This document shows, piece after piece, positions 17,160 through 25,508 of a stretch of DNA of 49,751 nt (positions within the stretch are counted from its first letter, which is position 1; each line of letters opens with the position of its first letter). The stretch is from DATMBF01 sp035559595 (GTDB lineage Bacteria > Bacteroidota > Ignavibacteria > UBA10030). Location of the stretch: assembly GCA_035559595.1 (NCBI GenBank), contig DATMBF010000049.1, forward strand, positions 1-49,751, read 5' to 3'. A model generated the notes under the pieces. It had not been told where the DNA came from. It saw only the letters and a list, made by a program, of their open reading frames with translations, and made no database searches. Both the position numbers and the translations under genes were made by a program.

Positions 17160-17939
17160 ATGAACATTCCTTATCCCGACCGGATCGTTTGTTTAACCGA
17201 GGAAACCACGGAGATTCTCTACCTCTTGGGCTGTGGTGACCGGGTCGTAGGGATTTCCGGCTTTACGATGCGTCCACCGCAAGCGCGACTGGAGAAGCCG
17301 AAGGTCTCGACATTCCTAAATGCAAAGTATGAAGAGATTGTGGCCCTCAAGCCTGATCTCGTGCTGGCATTCTCGGATCTTCAGGCGGAGATTGCCAAGG
17401 AGTTCATCCTTCGTGGTCTCCAGGTGGTAGTGTTTAATCAGAGAAGTCTGAAGGAGATTCTGCAGAACATTCTCGTTGTTGGGGGAATGGTGGGGAAATC
17501 CAGAGAAGCCGAGTTGCTTGTCGAAGGATACGAGAAACGTCTCCAAAGCATCGCCTCCAAAGCACAGGGGAGGCAAAGGCCGAAAGTGTATTTTGAAGAA
17601 TGGGGCGATCCGCTGATCTCAGGAATCCGGTGGGTGAGTGAGCTGATTGAGGTTGCCGGCGGAGAGGATATCTTTGGCGAACTGAGGAATTGGCACGATG
17701 CAAAGCGAAGAATCGTACAAGCAGAGGAAGTGATCAAACGGAATCCCGATATCATCATCGGCTCATGGTGTGGCAGGCCATTCAAGAAAGCTGAGGTGGT
17801 GAAGAGGGAGGGATGGGAGAGGATTTCGGCAGTTCGGACGAACCGCCTTTATGAAATGAAGTCAACCATCATCCTTCAGCCGGGGCCGGCGGCCTTGACG
17901 GATGGCCTGGACGAGCTGGTGAAGATCATCCAAGGATAA
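17160..17939 (+). CDS. Orphan BtuF-like (cobalamin/siderophore-type) binding protein without signal peptide
   Basis: This 259-residue protein has the two-lobed periplasmic-binding fold of the BtuF/FhuD class: RIVCLTEETTEILYLLGCGDRVVGIS, LNAKYEEIVALKPDLVLAF, a long linking helix, then EEWGDPLISGIRWVSELIEVAGGEDIF and WERISAVRTNRLYEM. It has no signal peptide or lipobox from ATG 17160, and no upstream start supplies one. There is no BtuC permease or BtuD ATPase gene beside it. Stand-alone homologues of this kind are usually annotated cobalamin-binding protein; their role is unsettled. It would be cytoplasmic if the start is right. It is last in the pabBC-EVE group and converges on the minus-strand alkD gene. 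Confidence 0.8.
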   Translation: MNIPYPDRIVCLTEETTEILYLLGCGDRVVGISGFTMRPPQARLEKPKVSTFLNAKYEEIVALKPDLVLAFSDLQAEIAKEFILRGLQVVVFNQRSLKEILQNILVVGGMVGKSREAELLVEGYEKRLQSIASKAQGRQRPKVYFEEWGDPLISGIRWVSELIEVAGGEDIFGELRNWHDAKRRIVQAEEVIKRNPDIIIGSWCGRPFKKAEVVKREGWERISAVRTNRLYEMKSTIILQPGPAALTDGLDELVKIIQG

Positions 17940-17994
17940 GCTTGAACGTCATTGCGAAAGGCTGTACAAAGATAACGATTAACGGGAAGCTGTC

Positions 17995-18025
17995 CCTGCC
18001 TGCTGAAGTCCGACACGCAGGCAGG
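17995..18025. repeat. Inverted repeat between convergent genes
   Basis: CCTGCCTGC (17995-18003) pairs perfectly with GCAGGCAGG (18017-18025) across a 13-base loop. A second small hairpin, TGACCA/TGGTCA (18035-18050), follows. The site is between two convergent genes, so it could act as a two-way terminator or be a dispersed REP-type repeat. It lacks a T-run. Confidence 0.6.
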
Positions 18026-18107
18026 CTCGCTGGGTGACCAAATGTGGTCAGTATTCTCCGGCGAGAAGCGCGACTGCCAAAGAACAGCTTTTGTTCGTTG
18101 GACTGCC

Positions 18108-18836
18108 CTATCTTTTCAGTCTCTCCGCTACTTTCGGATTGGTCAATTCCCTCAGCGCATCTGCGGCAATCCAGCGCGCGCTCTTCGAATTGATCGCCTG
18201 TATCTCCTTTGCGACCTGGATTGCTTTTTTGTTCAGTCTCCTGTTCCGTTTTCCGATTTGCCGTAACGCCCAATTGACGGCTTTCTTCACGAAGTTACGA
18301 TCGTCCGTCGATTCGCGTTTGATGACCGAGAAAAACCTCTGATACTTCTTATCGCTTGCCTCCTTGTCGTGCACGGCCAGCCAGGCCATTAAAGCAAATC
18401 CCGCACGTTTCGTGAACTCCTCGCTGCGGTTGCTCCACGCAAGGGCTTTCTTCCATGCATAGGGGGTCTTGTCAAACAAGCTCCCGCAACAAGTATCACA
18501 CACAGCCCAGTTGTCAAAGTCCCGCACCCAGCGTTCCATTTGTGCTTGCGTGACTTTCTCAGGCTCGTCGATGAGTGCGGCGAGGATTCTTGCCTCGAGG
18601 TAGCCGGATTTCCAGAGTGCGAGCGCCAGATCGTGATGACGTCCGATTTCTCGTGCCATCGTCTTGAGAACGGGCGCGGAAATTCCGAAAACCTTCTCGC
18701 TGTGAATGCCAAATCTTGCCATACCCGCAATATTCTTTTCGTTCCGCAGACTCTTGAGCTTGGCCAGGATCTCCCCGTATGTCACTTTGGTGAGATTGTC
18801 AACGAGTTTGCGGGCGATTCGGTCAGAGGAGGGCAT
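18108..18836 (-). CDS. AlkD-like DNA alkylation repair protein (HEAT-repeat)
   Basis: This all-helical protein has 242 residues when started at the ATG ending at 18836 (MPSSDRIARKL); an in-frame ATG at 18872 would add 12 residues. It has family hallmarks of COG4912: NIAGMARFGIHSEKVFGISAPVLKTMA, LWKSGYLEARILAALIDEPE, the WVRDFDNWAVCDTCCG segment carrying the conserved DNWAxCD, KRAGFALMAWLAVHD, and DDRNFVKKAVNWALRQIGKRN. Relatives are HEAT-like glycosylases that remove bulky or cationic alkylated bases. It is downstream of acsA on the minus strand, 49 bases after its stop. Two palindromes lie in that gap, one touching the start codon. Whether this member is an active glycosylase cannot be read directly. 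Confidence 0.82.
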   Translation of the reverse strand: MPSSDRIARKLVDNLTKVTYGEILAKLKSLRNEKNIAGMARFGIHSEKVFGISAPVLKTMAREIGRHHDLALALWKSGYLEARILAALIDEPEKVTQAQMERWVRDFDNWAVCDTCCGSLFDKTPYAWKKALAWSNRSEEFTKRAGFALMAWLAVHDKEASDKKYQRFFSVIKRESTDDRNFVKKAVNWALRQIGKRNRRLNKKAIQVAKEIQAINSKSARWIAADALRELTNPKVAERLKR

Positions 18837-18884
18837 GGACCTCAGGTCCTTGCGTGTGTGACGATGGCGCATCCTCAGGATGCG
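18837..18884 (-). repeat. Two adjacent palindromes overlapping the alkD ribosome site
   Basis: GGACCTCAGGTCC (18837-18849) and CGCATCCTCAGGATGCG (18868-18884), written on the plus strand, are both perfect inverted repeats around the same CCTcAGG core. They are 18 bases apart. In the minus-strand mRNA the first ends immediately before the AUG at 18836 and contains the GAGG ribosome-binding sequence in its stem. Confidence 0.65.
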
Positions 18885-18885
18885 G

Positions 18886-20781
18886 CTACTCTTCGAGCGT
18901 AGAGATATCTCCCTCCGATAATCCCATTGCTCTTGCTTTCAGCACGCGGCGCATGATCTTGCCTGAGCGTGTCTTGGGCAGCTTATCCACAAACGTAATC
19001 TGCTCCGGCTTCGCGATTGGTCCAAGGTGTTGCGCGACATGTTGGCGAAGTTCTTCGGCAAGGTCGGGAGAACCGGAATCTCCGGCTCTCAGCAAACAAT
19101 AGGCATGGATAGCATTGCCTTTGACCTCATGGGGAAGCCCAATCGCGGCAGCTTCCGCAACCGCCGGGTGACTCACAAGAGCGCTCTCAATCTCTGCTGT
19201 GCCAAGTCGGTACCCTGACACTTTGATCACATCATCCACTCTTCCGATGATCCAGAAGTAACCGTCTTTGTCTCGCCGTGCCGAGTCACCGGTGGTATAT
19301 TTGCCCGGATACCTGCTCCAGTATTGCTGAACGTAACGGTCTGGGTCCTTGTAAACTGTTCGCAGCATTGCCGGCCATGGGCGCTTGAGAACGAGATAGC
19401 CCTCTTCGCCGTCGGGTACAGGGTTCCCTTTTTCATCGACGATCTCTGCTTCCTGTCCGAAAAACGGCCTCGTTCCTGAACCAGGTTTCAGCGGAACAAC
19501 CGGCGTCGGCGTGATCATGAACATTCCTGTTTCAGTTTGCCACCATGTGTCCATGATGGGACACTGTTCGTTTCCGATTACTCGGTAATACCATTTCCAT
19601 GCTTCCGGGTTGATCGGCTCGCCGACTGAACCAAGGAGACGAAGCGACGAGAGATCATGTTTCTTTGGCCAAGATTCTCCGAATCTCATGAGTCCTCGAA
19701 TTGCCGTCGGCGCTGTGTAGAGAATGGTGATGCCGTATTTTTCAATCAGTGACCACCAGCGATCCGGATAAGGATACGTGGGGGAGCCTTCATACATGAA
19801 GGAAGTAACACCGTTGATAAGTGGGCTATAGACGATGTACGAGTGTCCGGTGACCCATCCGGGATCGGCGGCACACCAGTAGCGGTCTTGATCGGTAACA
19901 TCGAAAACATACTTCAGCGTCGAGTACACGCCAACCATGTAACCGCCGTGAGTGTGGAGGATGGCTTTCGGCTTGCCGGTCGTTCCGGAAGTGTAAAGGA
20001 TATAGAGCGGATCTTCGGCATCGAGGATTTCTGTTTCGCACCGGGCATCGGCGATGGGAAGCTTCATCAGCTCGTGATACCAATAGTCGCGGCCCGATTC
20101 CATTTTGATTCCATGGGTGGTCCGTTGAACCACAATAACATGCTCGACCGATGGGGAACGCTTCAGCGCTTCATCCACGGTTTTCTTGAGCTCAACGACT
20201 TTGCCGTTCATCCAGCCGCCGTCAGCAGTTATCACAAGCTTTGATTGCGAGTCGTCGATTCTTCCCTGAAGGGCGTCCACACTGAATCCGCCATAGACCA
20301 CCGAGTGAATAGCCCCGATCTTGGCACAGGCCACCATGGCAATGACGATCTCTGGTATGCGGGGCATGTAGATCGTGACCCGATCTCCTTTTTGAATTCC
20401 CATCGATTTCAGCACATTGGCGAACTTACAGACATCTCGATGCAATGCGAAATAGGAATAGGTGCGCACATCCCCCGGCTCTCCAACCCAAATGAGAGCG
20501 AGTTTGTTCTTTCGGGCCGTCTTTTGATGCCTGTCGAGAGCGTTCTGCACGATGTTCACCTTCCCACCAACAAACCATTGATAGAATGGCTTTTTCGACT
20601 CGTCGAGTACTTTTGTCCATTTCTGAAACCACTCGAGCTCCTCGGCCTCCTTTGCCCAGAACCCCTCAAGATCATCGTGAGCGGATCGTGCAAGTGCTTC
20701 CCAGTCTTTGAGTCGAGCCCGATTGATCACCTCGTCCGACGGGTAGTACACTTCCCCCTCAAGTTTTCCTTTTGGAGCCAT
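18886..20781 (-). CDS. acsA: Acetyl-CoA synthetase (AMP-forming)
   Basis: This 631-residue enzyme makes acetyl-CoA from acetate, ATP and CoA through acetyl-AMP. The adenylation loop YTSGTTGKPKAI starts at residue 263. DTWWQTETGMFMITP is the A5 region, and the GRVDDVIKVSGYRLGTAEIE hinge lies before the C-terminal lid. Lys608 in PKTRSGKIMRR is the catalytic lysine that is acetylated for control in relatives. The N-terminal ACAS region (WFVGGKVNIVQNALDRH, cut by no gap) is intact. AGGAGG at 20785-20790 sets the start. The length is slightly below the usual 640-660. It is divergent from a TonB receptor gene across a 187-base gap in which I see no clear operator. Confidence 0.95.
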   Translation of the reverse strand: MAPKGKLEGEVYYPSDEVINRARLKDWEALARSAHDDLEGFWAKEAEELEWFQKWTKVLDESKKPFYQWFVGGKVNIVQNALDRHQKTARKNKLALIWVGEPGDVRTYSYFALHRDVCKFANVLKSMGIQKGDRVTIYMPRIPEIVIAMVACAKIGAIHSVVYGGFSVDALQGRIDDSQSKLVITADGGWMNGKVVELKKTVDEALKRSPSVEHVIVVQRTTHGIKMESGRDYWYHELMKLPIADARCETEILDAEDPLYILYTSGTTGKPKAILHTHGGYMVGVYSTLKYVFDVTDQDRYWCAADPGWVTGHSYIVYSPLINGVTSFMYEGSPTYPYPDRWWSLIEKYGITILYTAPTAIRGLMRFGESWPKKHDLSSLRLLGSVGEPINPEAWKWYYRVIGNEQCPIMDTWWQTETGMFMITPTPVVPLKPGSGTRPFFGQEAEIVDEKGNPVPDGEEGYLVLKRPWPAMLRTVYKDPDRYVQQYWSRYPGKYTTGDSARRDKDGYFWIIGRVDDVIKVSGYRLGTAEIESALVSHPAVAEAAAIGLPHEVKGNAIHAYCLLRAGDSGSPDLAEELRQHVAQHLGPIAKPEQITFVDKLPKTRSGKIMRRVLKARAMGLSEGDISTLEE

Positions 20782-20968
20782 GTGTCCTCCTTACAAATTT
20801 CAATGCGGGAGAACATACGAAGAACTGAATGGAGTTGCAATACAACGGGGGAATGTTGAAAGGGCGAAATGTGGAAATGAAAACATCACGCAATGAGAGA
20901 ATGGGGAAACGACCGAGGCCGATCGGATTCCCCTCGTTAGGATTTCCTCGGAAAACTCCGTATCATCG

Positions 20969-23194
20969 ATGGTAATGACAAAGTATGTTCTTCGTCTGCT
21001 TCCGGTTTTCTGCTTAAGCTCCCTTCAAGCACAGCCGCAAGGTATTGATCTCCGAGGCATTGTGGCAGATAGCGCAACAGGTGAGAAGCTTCCGTTCGCC
21101 AACGTCATTATTCTGGGGACAAACAAAGGGGCGGCGACGAATATCAACGGCTTTTATCTCATTCCCAATGTCCTTCCGGGGACGTACGAAATCGCCGCAA
21201 GCTCTGTCGGCTATGAACGCCGTGTGCAGAAGATCATTGTCGGTTCAGTCGGTCCTCTGCACCTCGATTTCAAAATTCCCTCGAAGGCTGTGGAATTCTC
21301 CGAAGTGCTGGTTACAGAAAAGGGGAAGCGTGAGCTTATTGAAATCAACACCAGCGTCCATATTCTTGACCAGCAAGACCTCCAGCGAGTGCCGGTTACC
21401 GTTCAGGACGATATTTTTCGCTCGATTCAGATTCTCCCTGGCATTGTCTCCGCCAGCGATGTGAATTCTCATTTTTACGTCCGCGGCGGTGCGGGGGATC
21501 AGAATCTGATTCTGCTTGACGGAATGAAAATCTATAATCCCTACCATGCGTTTGGGGCGTTCAGTATTTTCGACCCGGATTTCATCAAAACCACGGAGGT
21601 CTATACCGGTGCGTTTCCGCCCGGATTTGGCGGAAGGCTTTCTTCGGTCATTAATCTCACCACTCGAGACGGACGCGCAACGAATGTCCGGGGAAAGGCA
21701 AACATCAACTTTCTTTCCTCCAAACTTCAGCTTGAAGGACCGCTTATTGGTGATATTCGATGGATTGGAAGTGTGAGGAAATCTCTCTTTAAGAACACGC
21801 TGGGGACACTGTACGGTAAAGATGTCCCTCTTTCTTTTTATGATGCTTTTGTGAAGGTGACGCGGGAGAACGAGGATTACTCACGCTATGCCGTCCAGGG
21901 GTTCTTCAGCGGAGACGAACTCATCTCCTCAAATCCTGCCGAACCGGATTACCATTGGAAGAATCATGCCGTTGGTTTTACTGCATCCGGATTGATTCAG
22001 GACCGCGTGTTTGTCTATGGCGTTGGGTTTGAAAACTACTTTGAAGCTCGCCGCGATAACAAGGGGTCTGCATCAGTGACCCCTGCTTCGACCACCGTGA
22101 AAGAGACAGGACTGTATTTGAACGCAACACTCTACACGGATTCGCACGACCTCTACTTCTTTGGATTTGAATTCAGCTTCCCAACGCTGGAGTACAACCT
22201 CGTCAACAATTTCGGTGTGAGGAGAAGAATGTTTAGCTCCTACGTTGAATCATGGTCTTGGGTGCGGTATCAGACGAAGGTTGGAGACCTTCAGCTTGAC
22301 GGGGGGATTCACCTGGATATTGGGTCGCTCTTTCAGCGGGATCCCGATCTCAGCATGGTGCAACCGCGACTGAACATGGCATATTCAGTGATCGAAGGAT
22401 GGAAAGTGAAGGGATCGTACGGCCGTTTTAACCAAAACATTATCACCGTGAACAATGAGGATGATGTTATTCCGATCTTCGATGCATGGATTCGCGTCCC
22501 AAACGAGCTTAAGTCAGAAACAGCCGACCATTACGTGTTCGGCGTCGAAGGAAATATCTGGCGTACGCTTTCAACGAGTTTCCAGGGATATTACAAGCAC
22601 TACGGCTCGCTGGTGACGTACAATCGCGACAAAGTTGACGCCATCGATCCCGACTACGTTAATGGTAGTGGTCGATCCTACGGCTTGGAAACTCTGATTC
22701 GTTATGGTGACGCGCTGATGGACTTGTACGCAGCGTACACATTGGGATGGACATTGGTCACGCTAAAAGACTTCGAGTATCCGCCACGCTATGATCGTCG
22801 CCATTCCATTAACCTCCTTGGAGTAGCTCATCTGTTCGAAAGTTTAGATATCACGATACGATGGGAAATTGGGAGCGGATTTCCGTTTACACAATCGGTG
22901 GGATATTACGACAGGAATACGTTTGACGATGTTTTCGATGAGCCGTTTGTCGATGAGACCGGCAAGCCCTATATCTTGCAAGGGAGAAAGAACGGCGCGC
23001 GATTGCCGTGGTATCATCGACTCGATTTCAGTTTGACATATCGCTTCAACCTGAAGGTCGTGAAAGGTAACGCTGGACTCCATCTCGTCAATGTGTATGA
23101 CAGGAAGAACATATTTTATTTCGACCGGAAAACCGGTCAGCGTGTGAATATGCTTCCGTTCTTCCCATCCGCGACATTGAATCTTGAAATATAA
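20969..23194 (+). CDS. TonB-dependent outer membrane receptor with carboxypeptidase-regulatory-like domain
   Basis: The protein has 741 residues (739 if the second methionine is used). A signal peptide ends near SLQAQ. Residues 28-110 are a CarboxypepD_reg-like domain (LRGIVADSATGEKLPFANV, GFYLIPNVLPGTYEI, SSVGYE). The plug domain follows: a strand around DIFRSIQILPGI, then NSHFYVRGGAGDQNLILLDG and PPGFGGRLSSVINLTT. The rest is a 22-strand-type barrel with a C-terminal aromatic strand (PSATLNLEI). It has no SusD partner; instead a DUF4249 lipoprotein gene follows at once, a pairing common in Bacteroidota. The substrate is unknown. Confidence 0.9.
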   Translation: MVMTKYVLRLLPVFCLSSLQAQPQGIDLRGIVADSATGEKLPFANVIILGTNKGAATNINGFYLIPNVLPGTYEIAASSVGYERRVQKIIVGSVGPLHLDFKIPSKAVEFSEVLVTEKGKRELIEINTSVHILDQQDLQRVPVTVQDDIFRSIQILPGIVSASDVNSHFYVRGGAGDQNLILLDGMKIYNPYHAFGAFSIFDPDFIKTTEVYTGAFPPGFGGRLSSVINLTTRDGRATNVRGKANINFLSSKLQLEGPLIGDIRWIGSVRKSLFKNTLGTLYGKDVPLSFYDAFVKVTRENEDYSRYAVQGFFSGDELISSNPAEPDYHWKNHAVGFTASGLIQDRVFVYGVGFENYFEARRDNKGSASVTPASTTVKETGLYLNATLYTDSHDLYFFGFEFSFPTLEYNLVNNFGVRRRMFSSYVESWSWVRYQTKVGDLQLDGGIHLDIGSLFQRDPDLSMVQPRLNMAYSVIEGWKVKGSYGRFNQNIITVNNEDDVIPIFDAWIRVPNELKSETADHYVFGVEGNIWRTLSTSFQGYYKHYGSLVTYNRDKVDAIDPDYVNGSGRSYGLETLIRYGDALMDLYAAYTLGWTLVTLKDFEYPPRYDRRHSINLLGVAHLFESLDITIRWEIGSGFPFTQSVGYYDRNTFDDVFDEPFVDETGKPYILQGRKNGARLPWYHRLDFSLTYRFNLKVVKGNAGLHLVNVYDRKNIFYFDRKTGQRVNMLPFFPSATLNLEI

Positions 23195-23204
23195 TATTCC
23201 TCAT

Positions 23205-24176
23205 ATGAACCGCTTCATCTGCATTGTGTGCGCTGGCATTCTTGTTCTCTTCAGTGTTGGATGTGACGAAGCGTTCAGTCCTAAGGGACCACACACGCCT
23301 CAAGTTGTCGTCTATTCTATCCTTAACCCGAAAGAGGGGAGACAGTTTGTCCGCCTTTCGGTTACCTATGATGTAGAGGGATTCGACCCATTGACGAGGT
23401 CTGTCGATGAGTCGATCAGCGGAGCGATCGTGACCGTGACACAGGGAACGCAAACACTGACGTTTCGTGACACGATTGTCGCGCGCGAAGATACGAGTCG
23501 ATACAAAACCCCAGTTGCGGCGTACGTAGCCGACCCCTTCCTGCTCCAGCCGGGAAGCAGCGTGAGCTTGTCGATCAACACACCGAAGCACGGCATTCTG
23601 ACCGCGGAGACTCGTATACCCTCACGAGGATACATCAGTGTAACGAACGCTTATGTCTTGCGAACGCTCGGTAGTCTCGATCCTCGCATCGTCGTGCTCA
23701 TTCAGATTGCCCCTCAGGCGCGAGGGTATTACCTTCGCTATTACATCGTTTACGATGTGACCCAGAATAACACCGTCCGCAGAGAACGACGCGCATTTCC
23801 ACAATCTGTCATCATCTATGCATCGACGAATCGCTACGACTTCGTTTACCCAAAGTTGGAACGCCGTTCCGCCGAACCATTCCTCCAAAACCTCCATACG
23901 GAAACCGTCATTATCGATCAGCTTGGCTATCAGATGGTGTTAGAGGATATCATAGAACAATATGGCGCCGATAATCTTCGGTTCCAGCACGTTCTGTTCG
24001 AGCTCATCCAGGTTGATCCGCCACTGTATAATTACTATAACATTGTTAACGGCTTTCAGGATGAGTTTTCGATCCGAACAGATCTGCCCGATTACACAAA
24101 CATCCGCGGTGGAATAGGGGTCTTTGGCTCGTTCACGGTCGATACCTTGCTTGTAAGTCTCCCATCACGATTCTGA
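23205..24176 (+). CDS. DUF4249 lipoprotein, partner of the TonB receptor
   Basis: ATG 23205 gives 323 residues. A lipoprotein signal is clear: MNRFICIVCAGILVLFSVGC with the lipobox cysteine at residue 20. The TTG upstream at 23184 would overlap the receptor gene and spoil the signal. After the cysteine, the protein shows the DUF4249 pattern: QVVVYSILNPKEGRQFVRLSVTYD with an early VxLS strand, ISGAIVTVTQGTQTLTF, a loop, LQPGSSVSLSINTP and AETRIPSR. Proteins of this family are tethered lipoproteins encoded next to TonB-dependent receptors and are presumed to help bind their substrate. It begins 10 bases after the receptor stop. Confidence 0.8.
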   Translation: MNRFICIVCAGILVLFSVGCDEAFSPKGPHTPQVVVYSILNPKEGRQFVRLSVTYDVEGFDPLTRSVDESISGAIVTVTQGTQTLTFRDTIVAREDTSRYKTPVAAYVADPFLLQPGSSVSLSINTPKHGILTAETRIPSRGYISVTNAYVLRTLGSLDPRIVVLIQIAPQARGYYLRYYIVYDVTQNNTVRRERRAFPQSVIIYASTNRYDFVYPKLERRSAEPFLQNLHTETVIIDQLGYQMVLEDIIEQYGADNLRFQHVLFELIQVDPPLYNYYNIVNGFQDEFSIRTDLPDYTNIRGGIGVFGSFTVDTLLVSLPSRF

Positions 24177-24249
24177 AGGCATTGCAAGCTCCTGACCTCG
24201 CGCTTTCCTTGAATCTCGGCGGAAAAACGTTTAAGTTGTCGCAGCTTTG

Positions 24250-25101
24250 ATGAAATTCTTTTCGATCTTCAGCGCTCCAACCCTTTCGCCGACCTGGCAG
24301 TATCGTCCGGGTGGGTTGATTTGGCGGATTCTCTTCTCAGAACATTCCCGAATTGTGGGAGAGGTTCGGGACGACGAGAAAAAAATCGCCTCGTTCTTTT
24401 GCATTGATGAACACTCCGGCTCTCCGCTCTGGGAGGGGGTTCAACTCGAAACGCCCTGGTGGGTTGGGATCGAGTCGGTTCAGGGGGAATACGTCGTTCT
24501 CCATGGATTTGCAAAGCCCGACATGCCGGAACATCGGGGAATCTATGTTCTCGACCTCCACTCCGGCAAAGAACGCTGGAAGAACGCCGAGCTGACATAC
24601 TGGTTTGCCTATCGCGACAAGCTCTATGCCTATCGTGATCGGTTCGAAAAGAGAATCGGCTACGCACTTTCTTTGGATTCGGGGGAGGTAGTGGAGATGT
24701 TTGAGAATGAAGTGGAGGCGCTTCAACCCCTCCGGAAGCTTGCGCAAGAAGAGACCGAACATAGCGGGTTTGCGTTTCCTGAGCTCGCCGCGGCGGATAT
24801 GTTGCCTCCCCGAGTGAAACAACTTCTCCAGAAAGAAGCGAAAGGGAGGGATGTTGTGGGGGAAATAGAATTTATGGAAGAAGGAGACTTTCTGATCTTC
24901 AATTACTATACTTCGGGTGGTAACGCACTGCAGAATCGGATCGCGGTGTTCGAGAGACAGAAACATCACAGAGTTTACAGTGAAACTCTCACAACAAATG
25001 CCAAAGCGCCGATTCCTGACTCCTTTTTCGTGAAGGATGGATCGCTCTTCTTTATCAAAGATCAGCAAACGCTTGTCGCGGTAACACTGTGGAAGTCATA
25101 A
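24250..25101 (+). CDS. DUF4905 protein
   Basis: This 283-residue protein has no signal peptide or membrane segment. It opens MKFFSIFSAPTLSPTWQYRPGGLIWRILFS with a tryptophan-rich strand pair and carries GEVRDDEKKIASFFCIDEHSG, WWVGIESVQGEYVVLHGFAKPDMPEHRGIYVLDL and FLIFNYYTSG. The repeated strand-turn units suggest a small beta-propeller. This matches DUF4905 of Bacteroidota, whose function is unknown. The YjbQ gene overlaps its last 13 bases, and PhzF and the EMO-like genes follow, so the four probably form one operon. Confidence 0.75.
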   Translation: MKFFSIFSAPTLSPTWQYRPGGLIWRILFSEHSRIVGEVRDDEKKIASFFCIDEHSGSPLWEGVQLETPWWVGIESVQGEYVVLHGFAKPDMPEHRGIYVLDLHSGKERWKNAELTYWFAYRDKLYAYRDRFEKRIGYALSLDSGEVVEMFENEVEALQPLRKLAQEETEHSGFAFPELAAADMLPPRVKQLLQKEAKGRDVVGEIEFMEEGDFLIFNYYTSGGNALQNRIAVFERQKHHRVYSETLTTNAKAPIPDSFFVKDGSLFFIKDQQTLVAVTLWKS

Positions 25102-25508
25102 CCGAGTCTCTTTCGATTTCGACCAAAGGGAATGCCGACATTGTCGATATTACCGATCGGGTTGACGCGTGTCTCTCGAAGCACAGCTTGAGGGAAGGGA
25201 ATGTCACGGTGTTCGTCTCGGGCTCTACCGCCGCCGTCACCACAACAGAATATGAGCCGGGATTGCTCAAGGATATTCCCGCGGCGTTCGAGCGCATCGC
25301 TCCACAATCCGCCCGGTACGCTCATGATGATACCTGGCATGACGGGAACGGCCATTCTCACGTGAGGGCAGCTTTGCTCGGACCGTCGCTGACAGTGCCT
25401 TTTTCGAAGGGGAAGCTCTTGCTTGGCACATGGCAACAGATTGTTCTTGTGGACTTTGACAACAGGCCGAGGCGGCGCGATATCGTCATCCAACTTATTG
25501 GAACATGA
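25089..25508 (+). CDS. YjbQ/UPF0047 family protein
   Basis: The GTG start at 25089 lies inside the end of the DUF4905 gene and gives 139 residues. The family signature is intact: GNVTVFVSGSTAAVTTTEYEPGLLKDI, then the histidine cluster DTWHDGNGHSHVRAALLGPS, and GTWQQIVLVDFDNRPRRR. Homologues form trimers, and a weak thiamine-phosphate synthase activity has been reported for YjbQ, hence the common name secondary thiamine-phosphate synthase enzyme. The physiological role is still open. No other thiamine gene is near. Its stop overlaps the PhzF start by four bases (ATGA). Confidence 0.92.
   Translation: MEVITESLSISTKGNADIVDITDRVDACLSKHSLREGNVTVFVSGSTAAVTTTEYEPGLLKDIPAAFERIAPQSARYAHDDTWHDGNGHSHVRAALLGPSLTVPFSKGKLLLGTWQQIVLVDFDNRPRRRDIVIQLIGT

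Noticed and set aside
20245..20859. Long open frame opposite acsA
   Set aside because: It is antisense to a well-conserved coding region and has no recognisable motif.
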